Source: Planctomycetota bacterium (GTDB taxonomy: Bacteria > Planctomycetota > UBA8742 > UBA2392). From it: 58,970 bases of DNA. The translations under genes were made by a program, and so were the position numbers. The notes under the pieces are model-generated. The model saw nothing but the letters and a program-made list of their open reading frames with translations, searched no databases and had not been told where the DNA came from. Of this stretch, positions 8,066-16,380 are shown piece by piece (positions within the stretch are counted from its first letter, which is position 1; every line of letters starts with the position of its first letter). The stretch covers positions 6,500-65,469 of the forward strand of contig JAGQRE010000005.1 of the NCBI GenBank assembly GCA_020425695.1, given 5' to 3'.

Positions 8066-8208
8066 GCGAGAACTCAAGCGACACAAAGACACCACGGATT
8101 GTTCGCGTGACGGTAGGCGGTGCAAATTTTAAAGCGGACGGCACCGTTGAGGTTGTCGAAGAGCACGAGGTGAAACTCACCACTCGCCCGGCAGACGAAG
8201 GCGAGTGA
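8062..8208 (+). CDS. 48-residue acidic hypothetical protein
   Basis: A very small gene that overlaps the preceding stop by four bases (ATGA) and has GAAGGAG upstream. The product is acidic, starts MSENSSDTKTPRIVRVTVGG, and ends EVKLTTRPADEGE. It has no membrane segment or recognised motif. The translational coupling and the terminator 20 bases after its stop support it as a real gene. Function unknown. Confidence 0.55.
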   Translation: MSENSSDTKTPRIVRVTVGGANFKADGTVEVVEEHEVKLTTRPADEGE

Positions 8209-8228
8209 TAACTTTTTAGCGGATTCGG

Positions 8229-8260
8229 GCCCGTCGCTTTTCGCGGCGGGCTTTGCTTTT
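8229..8260 (+). terminator. Terminator after the mqnA cluster
   Basis: GCCCGTCGC (8229-8237) pairs with GCGGCGGGC (8243-8251), with one G-T pair, around TTTTC, and is followed by TTTGCTTTT. It separates the mqnA transcript from mqnC. Confidence 0.75.
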
Positions 8261-8288
8261 ATGATCCGGCAGGGCGTCAGGACGAAGC

Positions 8289-9455
8289 ATGATTGCGAAG
8301 GCGACACCATCTGAGTTTCAGCGCATCGCCGAGAAAGTGCTCGGCGGTGAACGCATTACGTCGGCCGAAGGCGTGTGGCTTATCAAGCACGCGCCGGTGC
8401 ATGAGCTTGCATCGCTGGCACACACTGTGCGCGATCGCAAGATGAGCGAGGCCGGGCGCAAGGACCTCGTCACCTACGTCATCAGCCGCAACATCAACTA
8501 CACCAACGTCTGCATCACCGACTGCGATTTCTGCAGCTTCTACAGACACCCGTTGGCCGACGGCGCGTACTCGTTGACGCCCGATGAGCTGAAGCAGAAG
8601 GCACAGGAAACGCTCGATCTCGGCGGCACGGAAATCCTGCTGCAAGGCGGGCACAACCCGAAACTTCCGCTGAAGTATTACCAGGACATGCTCGGCCAGT
8701 TCGAAAGCATGGGCCTGCACAACCACGCCTTCAGCCCGTCCGAGATCCAGCACTTCGCGAAGTTCTGGCAGATGTCGCTGCCGGACGTGCTGGTTGAGTT
8801 GAAGCACGCGGGTTTGAAAAGCATCCCCGGCGGCGGCGCGGAGATTCTCGTTGACCGCGTGCGCGACATCATCTGCCCCAAGAAGGGGGGCGCCGACGAC
8901 TGGCTTGAGCCCATGCGCGAGGCACACAAGCTTGGCATCCGCAGCAGCGCCACCATGATGTTCGGCCACGTCGAAACAGTTGAAGAACGCATTGAGCACA
9001 TGGATCGCCTGCGCAGCTTGCAGGACGAGACGGGCGGCTTCACGGCCTTCATCTGCTGGACGTTCCAGAACGCCGACAACGACATGAGCCACGTAGAGAT
9101 GGCCGGCGCGCACGATTACCTGCGCACACAGGCCGTCGCCCGCATTTACCTCGATAACTTCGAAAACTGCCAGGCAAGCTGGGTAACCCAAGGCGGGCAA
9201 GTGGGGCAGGTAAGCCTGCGCTACGGCTGCAACGACATGGGCAGTCTGATGATCGAAGAGAACGTCGTACGGTTGGCAGGCGCCGCGTTCCGCATGAACG
9301 AGTACGAGATCAGAAGGTTGATCAAAGACGCCGGCTACAAACCAAACCGCCGCAACTTCTACTACGACGTACTGGAAGAGCCCGCAAATCTAGACGCCGA
9401 CCTAGCCGAAGCCATCAACACAAACGACCAAGGCCGAGTAGCCATCGAAGGCTAA
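8289..9455 (+). CDS. mqnC: Cyclic dehypoxanthine futalosine synthase MqnC (radical SAM)
   Basis: MqnC is a radical SAM enzyme that cyclises dehypoxanthine futalosine in menaquinone synthesis. The 4Fe-4S motif is visible as Cys75-x3-Cys79-x2-Cys82 inside NINYTNVCITDCDFCSFYR, a context typical of MqnC rather than MqnE. Further family blocks are EILLQGGHNP, the AFSPSEIQHFA region, SSATMMFGHVET, and QASWVTQGGQVGQ with GSLMIEENVV. At 388 residues it is of normal length. The last 129 bases are repeated at 10410-10538. Other futalosine genes (mqnB, mqnD, mqnE) are not in the window. Confidence 0.93.
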   Translation: MIAKATPSEFQRIAEKVLGGERITSAEGVWLIKHAPVHELASLAHTVRDRKMSEAGRKDLVTYVISRNINYTNVCITDCDFCSFYRHPLADGAYSLTPDELKQKAQETLDLGGTEILLQGGHNPKLPLKYYQDMLGQFESMGLHNHAFSPSEIQHFAKFWQMSLPDVLVELKHAGLKSIPGGGAEILVDRVRDIICPKKGGADDWLEPMREAHKLGIRSSATMMFGHVETVEERIEHMDRLRSLQDETGGFTAFICWTFQNADNDMSHVEMAGAHDYLRTQAVARIYLDNFENCQASWVTQGGQVGQVSLRYGCNDMGSLMIEENVVRLAGAAFRMNEYEIRRLIKDAGYKPNRRNFYYDVLEEPANLDADLAEAINTNDQGRVAIEG

Positions 9456-9472
9456 GTCTGAATGTGGTTCCG

Positions 9473-10234
9473 TTAATCCTTTTGCCCGTCCCATTTCCCG
9501 ACTTGCTCGCCGTCCTTGTAAGTTCCCCTTACGAGGACTTCCCCGTCCTTGCCATACTCAATGTATGACCCGTGGAGTTTTCCCGCCTGGTAGTGATAGA
9601 CCTTTTCGGGTATCCCGTTGTGGTATTCGATGGTCACGCCCTGTAGCTGGTCGTTTTCCCAGTTGCTTGTTACGTAGTCCCCCTCGGTACTGGATGCGAA
9701 ACTCATGTCGAGTCCATCTAGCTTTCCGTCCTCGTATTGGCTCCATTCGGCCAATTCGCCATCTCTGTACGAGACCAAAGCTCCATCAAGCTTTCCCAGA
9801 TTGTAGTTGCAGGTCAACATGATGTTGTCCTCCTTCCACAGCCAATGACCTTCAGCAAGGTTGTCTTTGAGCCGACCGCAGCCCAACAGGCTTTTCTTTT
9901 TGTCGAACAGCTCTACAGACAGACCTTGCGTCGATTCAGAGTATCGCACCGCGATCTCTCCATTTCGCCAGAACCAGTCGTTGGGCATTCCTTCGACTGC
10001 GGGGTCTCTTGGCTGTGGCGCAATGTCGTTCATTCGACTGAATTCTGCAACGACGTTGCCCCCGGTTCTCGCGAGTGGCAAAACACTCCCGGCTAGAACG
10101 GGGCCGACCGGGTCCTTCTTGTCGGCATTGTCTTGTGCAACTGGTGACCCGCCGCCGAGCATGGATACTGTCATAAGGAGAAGCGCAGACACGGAAAGTA
10201 AGGCGCACCAGTTGGTCTTCGTCGCAATGTTCAT
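9473..10234 (-). CDS. Secreted MORN-repeat-like protein
   Basis: A 253-residue exported protein with an N-terminal signal peptide (hydrophobic residues about 10-28). The C-terminal half is built of repeats of the form GxLxGxxxxYxxGxxxxxxxYxxGK (for example YNLGKLDGALVSYRDGELAEWSQYEDGKLDG and YQAGKLHGSYIEYGKDGEVLVRGTYKDGEQVGKW), as in the MORN/YwqK-like family, which form a beta-hairpin solenoid. No enzymatic motif. The gene lies between mqnC and a displaced copy of the mqnC 3' end, so the block looks like an insertion beside mqnC. Confidence 0.75.
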   Translation of the reverse strand: MNIATKTNWCALLSVSALLLMTVSMLGGGSPVAQDNADKKDPVGPVLAGSVLPLARTGGNVVAEFSRMNDIAPQPRDPAVEGMPNDWFWRNGEIAVRYSESTQGLSVELFDKKKSLLGCGRLKDNLAEGHWLWKEDNIMLTCNYNLGKLDGALVSYRDGELAEWSQYEDGKLDGLDMSFASSTEGDYVTSNWENDQLQGVTIEYHNGIPEKVYHYQAGKLHGSYIEYGKDGEVLVRGTYKDGEQVGKWDGQKD

Positions 10235-10409
10235 GAGTATTGTCCAATTGTCTTCGGGTAGGTCACACTACTTCAGGCTCGGCGCAGTCGCACGAAATGC
10301 GGACATACAAGTCAAAGAACAACATCGTGTACATGTTCCATTCGTATATGATTTCGCGGTAGCGTTCGTTTGTGTCCGGATCTCGCGCTAACTCTTCTCT
10401 TAGAACCGT

Positions 10410-10538
10410 GACGCCGGCTACCAGCCCAACCGCCGCAACTTCTACTACGACGTACTAGAAGAGCCCACCAACCTCGACGCAGACCTCGCCGAAGCCATCA
10501 ACACCATTGAGAAGGGCCGAGTAGCCATCGAAGGCTAG
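10410..10538 (+). pseudogene. Displaced 3' fragment of mqnC
   Basis: These 129 bases match the last 129 bases of mqnC (9327-9455) at about 87% (112 of 129 by my count) with no gaps, and encode 42 residues plus stop with only five amino-acid changes. Most differences are silent, so the fragment diverged while it was under coding selection. A TAG lies in frame just upstream (10401-10403) and there is no start, so it is a remnant. The rest of this 314-base gap (10235-10549) is the upstream region of the MORN gene. Confidence 0.85.
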
Positions 10539-10549
10539 ACGGCCATTCG

Positions 10550-11854
10550 CTACTCTTTCTCCTCACTCTTCGCGACGACCTTGATTTTGAAGTCGAGAAA
10601 GACCTCGTCGTCATTGTCCGTCGTTACACGGAGAAGAAATTCGAACTCTTCGCCGACGGCATCCTTCGGTGCGTTCCAAGTAATCTTCTGATCGCTGATT
10701 TTCGCGTCTTCAGGAGCGTCCAGCGACTCCAGTGACCAACTTTTCGCGTTGGTTGCGATTTCCGGCGTGTATTCAAAAGTGGTTCCAGCTTCTAGTTGCG
10801 TCGGCGGACTTGACAGTACCAGAAGGTAGTCCAGGTCGGAGTTCTCGAGGTCTCCGATCGGGTCGAACGCGTAGAACTGGAATGCGTCGCGTCCGGTGGA
10901 GAGGGTTGCCAGCACTTTGTGATTGGACAGTGGGAATATAACCGACGTTGATCGTCCCCAGCGGTCCAAGGGTAGCGGTATGTTCAATGTGTTGAACAGC
11001 TGGTGGCTGCCAGTCGCGTATACGTGAACCTGCTGACCATTCACACCGACATAGAAAGCGCCTGTGCCATCGGGGTACAACGAGACACCACCGTGAGATT
11101 TCACCACACGGTTGGCGCTCGTCAGTACTGAACCGTTTCCCGTTACCGCTAGATGCTTGCCCGGAATCGGCAAGATGTGGCCAACGGAATTGTGCTCATA
11201 TTGTAGTTCGATAGCCGTCTCAGAAACCGTTCCGACAATCTGGCCAGTAGGACTGTGAGAAGTAGCCCATGCACAGAAGAAGGTGCCGTCGGCGGATAGC
11301 CTCATCTGTTCGGCGTCTCTGTATGAACTGTTGTGCGGCCGACCCTCAAGACTCTCTCCGTTTAACGTCTCAAGATCCAGGCGTGCATATTCAACACTTG
11401 CCAAGGCATCGGTGTTAGCTGCAACACGGAGAAGGGCAAACTTGTCGTTGTTGCTCCCCATAACCATGCTGCACACGACGCCGGTGAATGGCGACTTTTT
11501 GGCTTTTAGACGCTTGCCGTCACTTAAGCTGTAGGTCGTGAAGACCGACGCAGTCGCGTCATAGACGACGGCCTTTTCTCCGCCAGCGGCAAAAATGCAA
11601 TCTGCCGTCGAAGTCTTGATGGTCTTCGTTAGTTTGCCCGCTTTAACATCGACAATGGCAAGTAGTTTCTTTCCCTCAAGTTTTGCGATCAGCAGGTCCC
11701 CATTGCGGGCGAGCTTCACGTCTTCCGCAGGAGCTGGCAACTTGGCTGTTTTTACAGGCTCTTGCGCTTTGGCTTCTCTTTGGGCAAACGCCACAGGTTG
11801 GGAAAGCACCCACGCAAAAGTCGTCAAAAGCAGCATGCATACGATCTTGGTCAT
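10550..11854 (-). CDS. Secreted beta-propeller-like protein with C-terminal Ig/cadherin-like domain
   Basis: A 434-residue exported protein. The signal peptide (MTKIVCMLLLTTFAWVLSQPVAFA) is preceded by AAGGGAG. Residues about 40-340 have repeated short beta-strand blocks of the WD40/YVTN type (for example LARNGDLLIAKLEGKKLLAIVDVKAGKL). The last 90 residues (EAGTTFEYTPEIATNAKSWS ... KITWNAPKDAVGEEFEFLLRV) resemble the Ig/cadherin-like domain used in large secreted proteins of Planctomycetota. No catalytic residues are evident. It is one of three propeller-type surface proteins in the first 15 kb. Confidence 0.65.
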   Translation of the reverse strand: MTKIVCMLLLTTFAWVLSQPVAFAQREAKAQEPVKTAKLPAPAEDVKLARNGDLLIAKLEGKKLLAIVDVKAGKLTKTIKTSTADCIFAAGGEKAVVYDATASVFTTYSLSDGKRLKAKKSPFTGVVCSMVMGSNNDKFALLRVAANTDALASVEYARLDLETLNGESLEGRPHNSSYRDAEQMRLSADGTFFCAWATSHSPTGQIVGTVSETAIELQYEHNSVGHILPIPGKHLAVTGNGSVLTSANRVVKSHGGVSLYPDGTGAFYVGVNGQQVHVYATGSHQLFNTLNIPLPLDRWGRSTSVIFPLSNHKVLATLSTGRDAFQFYAFDPIGDLENSDLDYLLVLSSPPTQLEAGTTFEYTPEIATNAKSWSLESLDAPEDAKISDQKITWNAPKDAVGEEFEFLLRVTTDNDDEVFLDFKIKVVAKSEEKE

Positions 11855-12156
11855 GATCGGCTCCCTTGTGAGATAGTACGTATACCGGAGGTTAGTTCTT
11901 GATATCGCAACAGCAAGGTGGTCTTAAGGCTGTAGAGTGCGATGCCGTGTTCTTCGGCTCTTCATAGGCGCTCCTCGTTGGTTCTAAAAGTGAGCGACAG
12001 AGGATGGTGGACAGGGGTTGATACAGCTTTCCGTATTGCCGAATGGTGGAAGTCAGCGAGAAAGCCAATACACTTTCTAATTCGTCAGTCTGGTACGCCC
12101 CCGCGTCTCGTGGTTGGAGGCGCATTCTGGTAGGGTGGCTGGACAAGGAGGACTTC
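11855..12156. other. Intergenic region without a recognised gene
   Basis: About 300 bases between the divergent propeller gene and the small basic protein. Short open frames occur, but none has a ribosome-binding site or protein-like composition. Promoters for both flanking genes must be here or in the adjacent sequence; I could not assign boxes with confidence. Confidence 0.4.
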
Positions 12157-12318
12157 ATGTCCAGCAAGCGATTTGGCAGCAAACCCAAGAAGCCTAAAGA
12201 CAAGAGCGCCAAGAAGGCTAAGAAGGCTGAAGATCTGGCTTCTGACAAGAAGTCGATCCCGGCCACAAAGGCTGCCAGCACCCAACAGAAACACTTCCAG
12301 CGCCGCACTTCGGGCTAG
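12157..12318 (+). CDS. 53-residue lysine-rich small protein
   Basis: The ATG at 12157 has AAGGAGG six bases upstream, one of the strongest ribosome-binding sites in the window. The product is 53 residues, highly basic, and begins MSSKRFGSKPKKPKDKSAKK. It is predicted disordered with no hydrophobic core or membrane segment. The open frame extends 38 codons upstream, but that part lacks a good start signal. Nucleic-acid or ribosome association is plausible from charge alone; function unknown. Confidence 0.55.
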   Translation: MSSKRFGSKPKKPKDKSAKKAKKAEDLASDKKSIPATKAASTQQKHFQRRTSG

Positions 12319-12375
12319 ATCTGAATTCGCCTGCCGTTCTGTGCACCCGCTCGTACCATAGTGCGGGGTCGCGCG

Positions 12376-14496
12376 ATGAAACGTCCACAATGGCTTCTTC
12401 TGATCTTGCTAACCCTGCTTCTGCTCGGCGGAGGCGGGGCGTTTGTCTATCTGCAGTGGCTTGGACCAGCGGGCGCTGCAAACAGAACATCCCAGCAGGG
12501 CGACAACGAACTACCGATACTGGATGTTGAATCAGGCAGCAAACCGAATTCCTTGCCGGGTCAACAACTAGATGTTGGTCAGAGGGCGAACAATGGGTCG
12601 GGTCGTTCGAATGGCGAACCCGACAAAACTGAAACGTCAACTGACGCCGGCACTGACTCGACGAAGGCTACGGACACACCCGATTCCGATAGCGACACGA
12701 ACAAGAATCCCAAGCCCGAAGAAAACGTCTCCCCGGACGTTGACCCAGCCAAGACAGGCCGCCAACCCGTCGCCCAGATCGGTGGCACGGGCCGCGTCGG
12801 CGAGCGTTGGTCGTTGTGCCTTGATATGAACACAAATGGCAGCCTGGCGGCCACTTTCGGCCCAGATCACGTAACTCTTTGGTCGCCGGATTCGGACGAA
12901 CCGTTGTGGAGCGAGCCATGCGAGGCCGGTTTCCGCCCGCCCGGTGAATTCAGTCCTGACGACGCTCATCTGGTCTGTGCCACCGGAGAAGGGCACGTTG
13001 CGTTGCGCAAAGTAGCGGACGGCGAACTGGTGTGGGAGTACGAACACGCGACCAGAGCCGCCGGCGCTTGCTTTCAGCCCGATGGTCAGCATCTGTTTGT
13101 CGCGTTCAACGACGGCGACGTTGTTGAGCTAGACGCGACCGACGGCACCTTGACCCGCAAGCTTGCCCATCTCGACGACACCCCCGAATGCCTTACGTAT
13201 GAGCCGTTACAGAAACTACTCGTCGTGTGCGCCGAGAACGCTGTCTTCACCATCGACTTCAGTGGCACTGTGAAGCTTGTATGTGACGAAGAAGGACTCA
13301 CTGGAAAGATTCAGCTCAGCACCGACGGGCGAAACTTCTTCTTTACCACGATTGAAGGAGTGCTGCAGTTACGGCGATTGTCGGACGGGACCGTTCTCAA
13401 GGAATTCAACCCCGGTCCCGGTGAGGACCAGCGTGTGATTCCGCCGGTTGGGGCTGGCGAAGGGCGCTTGCTGCTGCGCGTGCAGAACGAAGTCGGCATG
13501 TCGCTGCAACTATGGGACAGCGCGGCTTTCAAGGCGACGGCTACGTACGAAGCTGGCTTCATCGTCGGTTTGGGTGCCAGCCCTGACGGGCGCCGTGCGG
13601 TTACTTCGGACATGACCAGAAACGTTCGATTCTGGAGTCTCGAAGACGGAAAAATCGCACCGCTCGATAATGAGCGCGTAACGCCCATCTACGCCGAATG
13701 GATGCCTGACGGCAGAAGAATTCTGGTGGGGGATCAAAGCGGCCGCGTCGCCATCCTTGACGCTGACACGCTGATTGAGGGCGAGGGCTTCCAGGCGGCG
13801 AAGAAGAGCGTCGACGGCATGCTGCTGTCGCCGCAGGGTGACAAGCTGCTGGTGATTGATTCAGCCCGTGAGCCCACGTTGTGGGATCTCGCGACGCGTG
13901 AGTCAGTATCACTCGGCAAAAAGGCCGCCACCGAGATGATGCAGTTCTCGCCAGATGGGTCGAAGTTGTATCTCGCGGTGGACGAGAAGCTCGTAGCGTT
14001 CAATACAGTTGACGGGTCAATAGATTCGGTACTGTACGATGATTGGAACGTCTCAGGCTTTCGCGTCAGTCCCGATGGCACAAGGATTCTCCTGATCGGC
14101 AAGGACGCTCGAATCTTTCCGCTGCCTGTATCTGGCGAGGGCGAGTTGGTGGTGGAGAAAATAGGAGACTTCGGCTACCCGGAATTCTCGCCGGACGGGA
14201 GTGTCCTGGCAGTCGGCACGTCCGGATTCCTGTACCTGTGGGATGTAGGACGGGGCGAAATCTCGCGTAGTTTCGAAGGCTCCGCCTACCTGCTCAAATT
14301 CAACCACGTGGGCGACGAGCTGATAGCCGCCAACTACAACGGCGAAGCTCATCGCGTGAAGGTCGATGGAACGTTGCATGAAAAGCTGGGCGGAACACCG
14401 GAGTTGCCCGCATCCATTTCGTGGTCTCCGGACGGGCAGCGCCTACTCATCACCGGCTACGATCACACCGTGAAGATATGGAACTTGACCGATTGA
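12376..14496 (+). CDS. Membrane-anchored WD40-repeat protein
   Basis: A 706-residue protein with an N-terminal transmembrane anchor (MKRPQWLLLILLTLLLLGGGG). A low-complexity Ser/Thr/Asp/Asn/Pro linker spans about residues 35-125, and about 570 residues of WD40-like blades follow (for example SLAATFGPDHVTLWS, GRRAVTSDMTRNVRFWSLEDG, and the final WSPDGQRLLITGYDHTVKIW). Two propellers are likely. The ATG at 12376 is preferred to the in-frame GTG at 12361 because it begins the membrane anchor directly. The topology places the propellers outside the cytoplasm. Ligand unknown. Confidence 0.8.
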   Translation: MKRPQWLLLILLTLLLLGGGGAFVYLQWLGPAGAANRTSQQGDNELPILDVESGSKPNSLPGQQLDVGQRANNGSGRSNGEPDKTETSTDAGTDSTKATDTPDSDSDTNKNPKPEENVSPDVDPAKTGRQPVAQIGGTGRVGERWSLCLDMNTNGSLAATFGPDHVTLWSPDSDEPLWSEPCEAGFRPPGEFSPDDAHLVCATGEGHVALRKVADGELVWEYEHATRAAGACFQPDGQHLFVAFNDGDVVELDATDGTLTRKLAHLDDTPECLTYEPLQKLLVVCAENAVFTIDFSGTVKLVCDEEGLTGKIQLSTDGRNFFFTTIEGVLQLRRLSDGTVLKEFNPGPGEDQRVIPPVGAGEGRLLLRVQNEVGMSLQLWDSAAFKATATYEAGFIVGLGASPDGRRAVTSDMTRNVRFWSLEDGKIAPLDNERVTPIYAEWMPDGRRILVGDQSGRVAILDADTLIEGEGFQAAKKSVDGMLLSPQGDKLLVIDSAREPTLWDLATRESVSLGKKAATEMMQFSPDGSKLYLAVDEKLVAFNTVDGSIDSVLYDDWNVSGFRVSPDGTRILLIGKDARIFPLPVSGEGELVVEKIGDFGYPEFSPDGSVLAVGTSGFLYLWDVGRGEISRSFEGSAYLLKFNHVGDELIAANYNGEAHRVKVDGTLHEKLGGTPELPASISWSPDGQRLLITGYDHTVKIWNLTD

Positions 14497-14545
14497 GTTG
14501 ATTCGGTTGCCCCGTTTCATAAGTTGTAGCAGCAACGGAGGCGCC

Positions 14546-15043
14546 ATGAGCAAGAAGCTTGATGAATCGAAACAGGACGGTGCGCACGCGCTGCTGGCCT
14601 CGATGGTGGGGGAGTGGCAGGGCGTTGCGAAGACGTGGTTCGAGCCCGGCAAGTTGGGCGACGAGTCGCCGATTCGGGGCAACACGCGCCTCGCCCTTGA
14701 TGGCATGTTCCTGCTGCACGAATACGAAGGCACGCTCATGGGCGGGCCAATGAAGGGGCTGGCGATCATCGGGCGCTCGCTGGGCGAGCAGCAGTGGCAG
14801 GTGGCCTGGATCGACAGCGTCCACAACGGTACGCGCATCATGCATTCGGTGGGTGAAAAGGACGCGCAGGCCGACAAGCCGAACGTCTTCGGCACCTACC
14901 CGGCCGGCGACGGCAGCCCGGACTGGGGCTGGCGCACAACGCTGGAGATGCGCACGCCGGACAATCTGGTGATCACGCACTACAACATCACACCCGAAGG
15001 CGAAGAAAGCCCCGGCGTCGAAATCGACTACAAGCGGGTTTAA
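14546..15043 (+). CDS. DUF1579-family protein
   Basis: A 165-residue soluble protein. The ATG at 14546 has GGAGG just upstream. It shows the family's LxxMVGEWQGxxKTWFEPG opening, the GMFLLHEYEGTLMGGPMKGLAIIG centre, and a closing MRTPDNLVITHYNITPEGEE, forming a small beta-barrel of unknown function. It ends head-to-head with the next gene: the two stop codons overlap on a shared TTAA (15040-15043). Confidence 0.75.
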   Translation: MSKKLDESKQDGAHALLASMVGEWQGVAKTWFEPGKLGDESPIRGNTRLALDGMFLLHEYEGTLMGGPMKGLAIIGRSLGEQQWQVAWIDSVHNGTRIMHSVGEKDAQADKPNVFGTYPAGDGSPDWGWRTTLEMRTPDNLVITHYNITPEGEESPGVEIDYKRV

Positions 15044-15198
15044 TCGTCGTTGGCCCGTAGGACGAGGTGGGTGTCGCTGACGATGACTTCAAGTTCATCA
15101 CTGCCGCGTGCAAGCAGGAATGCCAGCAACACGTCGTCGATCGGCAAGAAATACTCGTCGCCGATCTTCGTGATTGTTGCTGTCGCCGTGGATTCCAT
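15040..15198 (-). CDS. Small AbrB/MazE-like protein
   Basis: A 52-residue protein starting at 15198 (GAGGG upstream) with sequence MESTATATITKIGDEYFLPI followed by DDVLLAFLLARGSDELEVIV. The pattern of a short strand, IG-x-y-F-LPI, helix and closing strand resembles the swapped-hairpin AbrB/MazE DNA-binding fold of antitoxins. No toxin gene is adjacent on the same strand. An alternative upstream start would add about 20 residues but lacks a ribosome-binding site. Confidence 0.5.
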   Translation of the reverse strand: MESTATATITKIGDEYFLPIDDVLLAFLLARGSDELEVIVSDTHLVLRANDD

Positions 15199-15383
15199 CT
15201 TGCCCTCGCCAATGAGACGCTGAAACTGAAACGCGCAAACCGGTGAAAAGGTTTCCAGCATTTCACGCCCCGTACTTAGTGTGACTGGGCGTGGAATCCT
15301 TTCGCGCCTTATTTCTGGGCGTTCGGGTGTTCCTGTGCGATTCAGCCATCGACAACTGACCGTCAACCATCGACAATCCAGTC

Positions 15384-16346
15384 ATGCGTATCGGCATCGA
15401 CTGGGGTGGCACAACGATCAAGGCCGCGATTGTGGACGGCGCGAACCTGCGCGGATTCACCCGTGTGGAGACGCGCGTTGAGGCCGGCGTCGGCGCGGTG
15501 CTGGATGACATTGCCAGCCTCGTGCGCGTGCTTGGCGGACAACCTGAATCAGTCGGGCTTGCCATCCCCGGCGAGGTCCGTGACGACGGGCGCTGCTGGC
15601 GTCTGCCCAACGTGCCCGGCTTCGAGAACGTCAACATTGCCGCAGAGTTGCAGGCGCGGGTGGGTTGTCCTATCGGCGTTGAAAACGACGCCATCGCTGC
15701 AGCACTGGCCGAGCGCCTGTTTGGTCTGGGCAACACCTATCGCAGCTTCCTGCTGGTGACACTGGGTACCGGCATCGGTGGGGGGTTGGTGCTCGACGGC
15801 GAAGTCCGTCGCGGGCGCGCAGGCTTCAGCGGTGAAATCGGGCATGTTCTTATCGACAGCAGCAAAGACGCCTGGCCCTGCGGCTGCGGACGCACCGGCT
15901 GTATGGAGGCCTATGCAGGCACGGCCGGTCTACTGCGTTGCTATTGTGAAGTTAAGGGGTCAGACCCTGTTTCTGGAACAGAAACAGGGTCTGACCCCTT
16001 GCCCGTCACGATCAAGCAAATCGCCGAAACGGGCGGCGTCACGGCCGACGCCGTCTGGAAACAACTTGGCGAGGCCCTCGGCACCGGGCTCGCCAGCATC
16101 AACAACATACTGGACCTCGACGCGGTGGTCTTCACCGGCGGCGTGTCGAACAGCTTCGCGCAAGTAGAGCCGCACCTGCGAAAAGCCCTGAAGGCACGCG
16201 CTTTCGCCCCGCCGCTGAGCGAGATCCCTCTGGAAGTAAGCAAACTAGGCGAACACGCCGGCGTCATAGGCGCAGCCCACTTACCCACAGAAAGAACCGC
16301 CAGCGACTCAGGGCGCCTCTTCCCAACACCGAAGCTACCCGAGTAA
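15384..16346 (+). CDS. ROK-family sugar kinase (glucokinase-like), carrying an in-frame palindromic insert
   Basis: A 320-residue ROK-family kinase, expected to phosphorylate a hexose or N-acetylhexosamine with ATP in the cytosol. The N-terminal phosphate-binding loop IGIDWGGTTIKAAIVDG, the VENDAIAAALAE catalytic region, LGTGIGGGLVLDG, the GEIGH motif and the zinc-binding CGCGRTGCMEAYAG are all present, so the enzyme should be active. Codons 191-206 are encoded by a 47-base perfect palindrome (see repeat at 15954), inserted between the zinc motif and the next helix without disturbing the frame. The substrate is not determinable. No clear ribosome-binding site precedes the ATG. Confidence 0.88.
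   Translation: MRIGIDWGGTTIKAAIVDGANLRGFTRVETRVEAGVGAVLDDIASLVRVLGGQPESVGLAIPGEVRDDGRCWRLPNVPGFENVNIAAELQARVGCPIGVENDAIAAALAERLFGLGNTYRSFLLVTLGTGIGGGLVLDGEVRRGRAGFSGEIGHVLIDSSKDAWPCGCGRTGCMEAYAGTAGLLRCYCEVKGSDPVSGTETGSDPLPVTIKQIAETGGVTADAVWKQLGEALGTGLASINNILDLDAVVFTGGVSNSFAQVEPHLRKALKARAFAPPLSEIPLEVSKLGEHAGVIGAAHLPTERTASDSGRLFPTPKLPE
15954..16000. repeat. Perfect palindromic element inside the ROK gene
   Basis: Two perfect 22-base complementary arms (15954-15975 and 15979-16000) flank three bases. The outer part of each arm is the same GGGGTCAGACCCTGTTT sequence that forms the ends of the 85-bp elements at 6174, 33128 and 51186, so this is a deletion or minimal form of that element. In the host gene it reads as KGSDPVSGTETGSDPL. 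Confidence 0.85.
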
Positions 16347-16380
16347 CAAAGAGTATCCCGTCCCAGCCGCTCGCGCCCCG

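Noticed and set aside
8289..9455. Alternative assignment as MqnE (aminofutalosine synthase)
   Set aside because: The NINYTNVC...C..C context and the QASWVTQG and MIEENVV blocks fit MqnC.
11942..12133. 63-residue open frame upstream of the small basic protein
   Set aside because: No ribosome-binding site and a Trp/Arg/Ser composition typical of non-coding GC-rich sequence.
15107..15125. GCAGGAATGCCAGC as another copy of the 98-bp element arm
   Set aside because: Only the short central palindrome matches; it lies inside a coding frame and has no partner arm, so it is probably chance.
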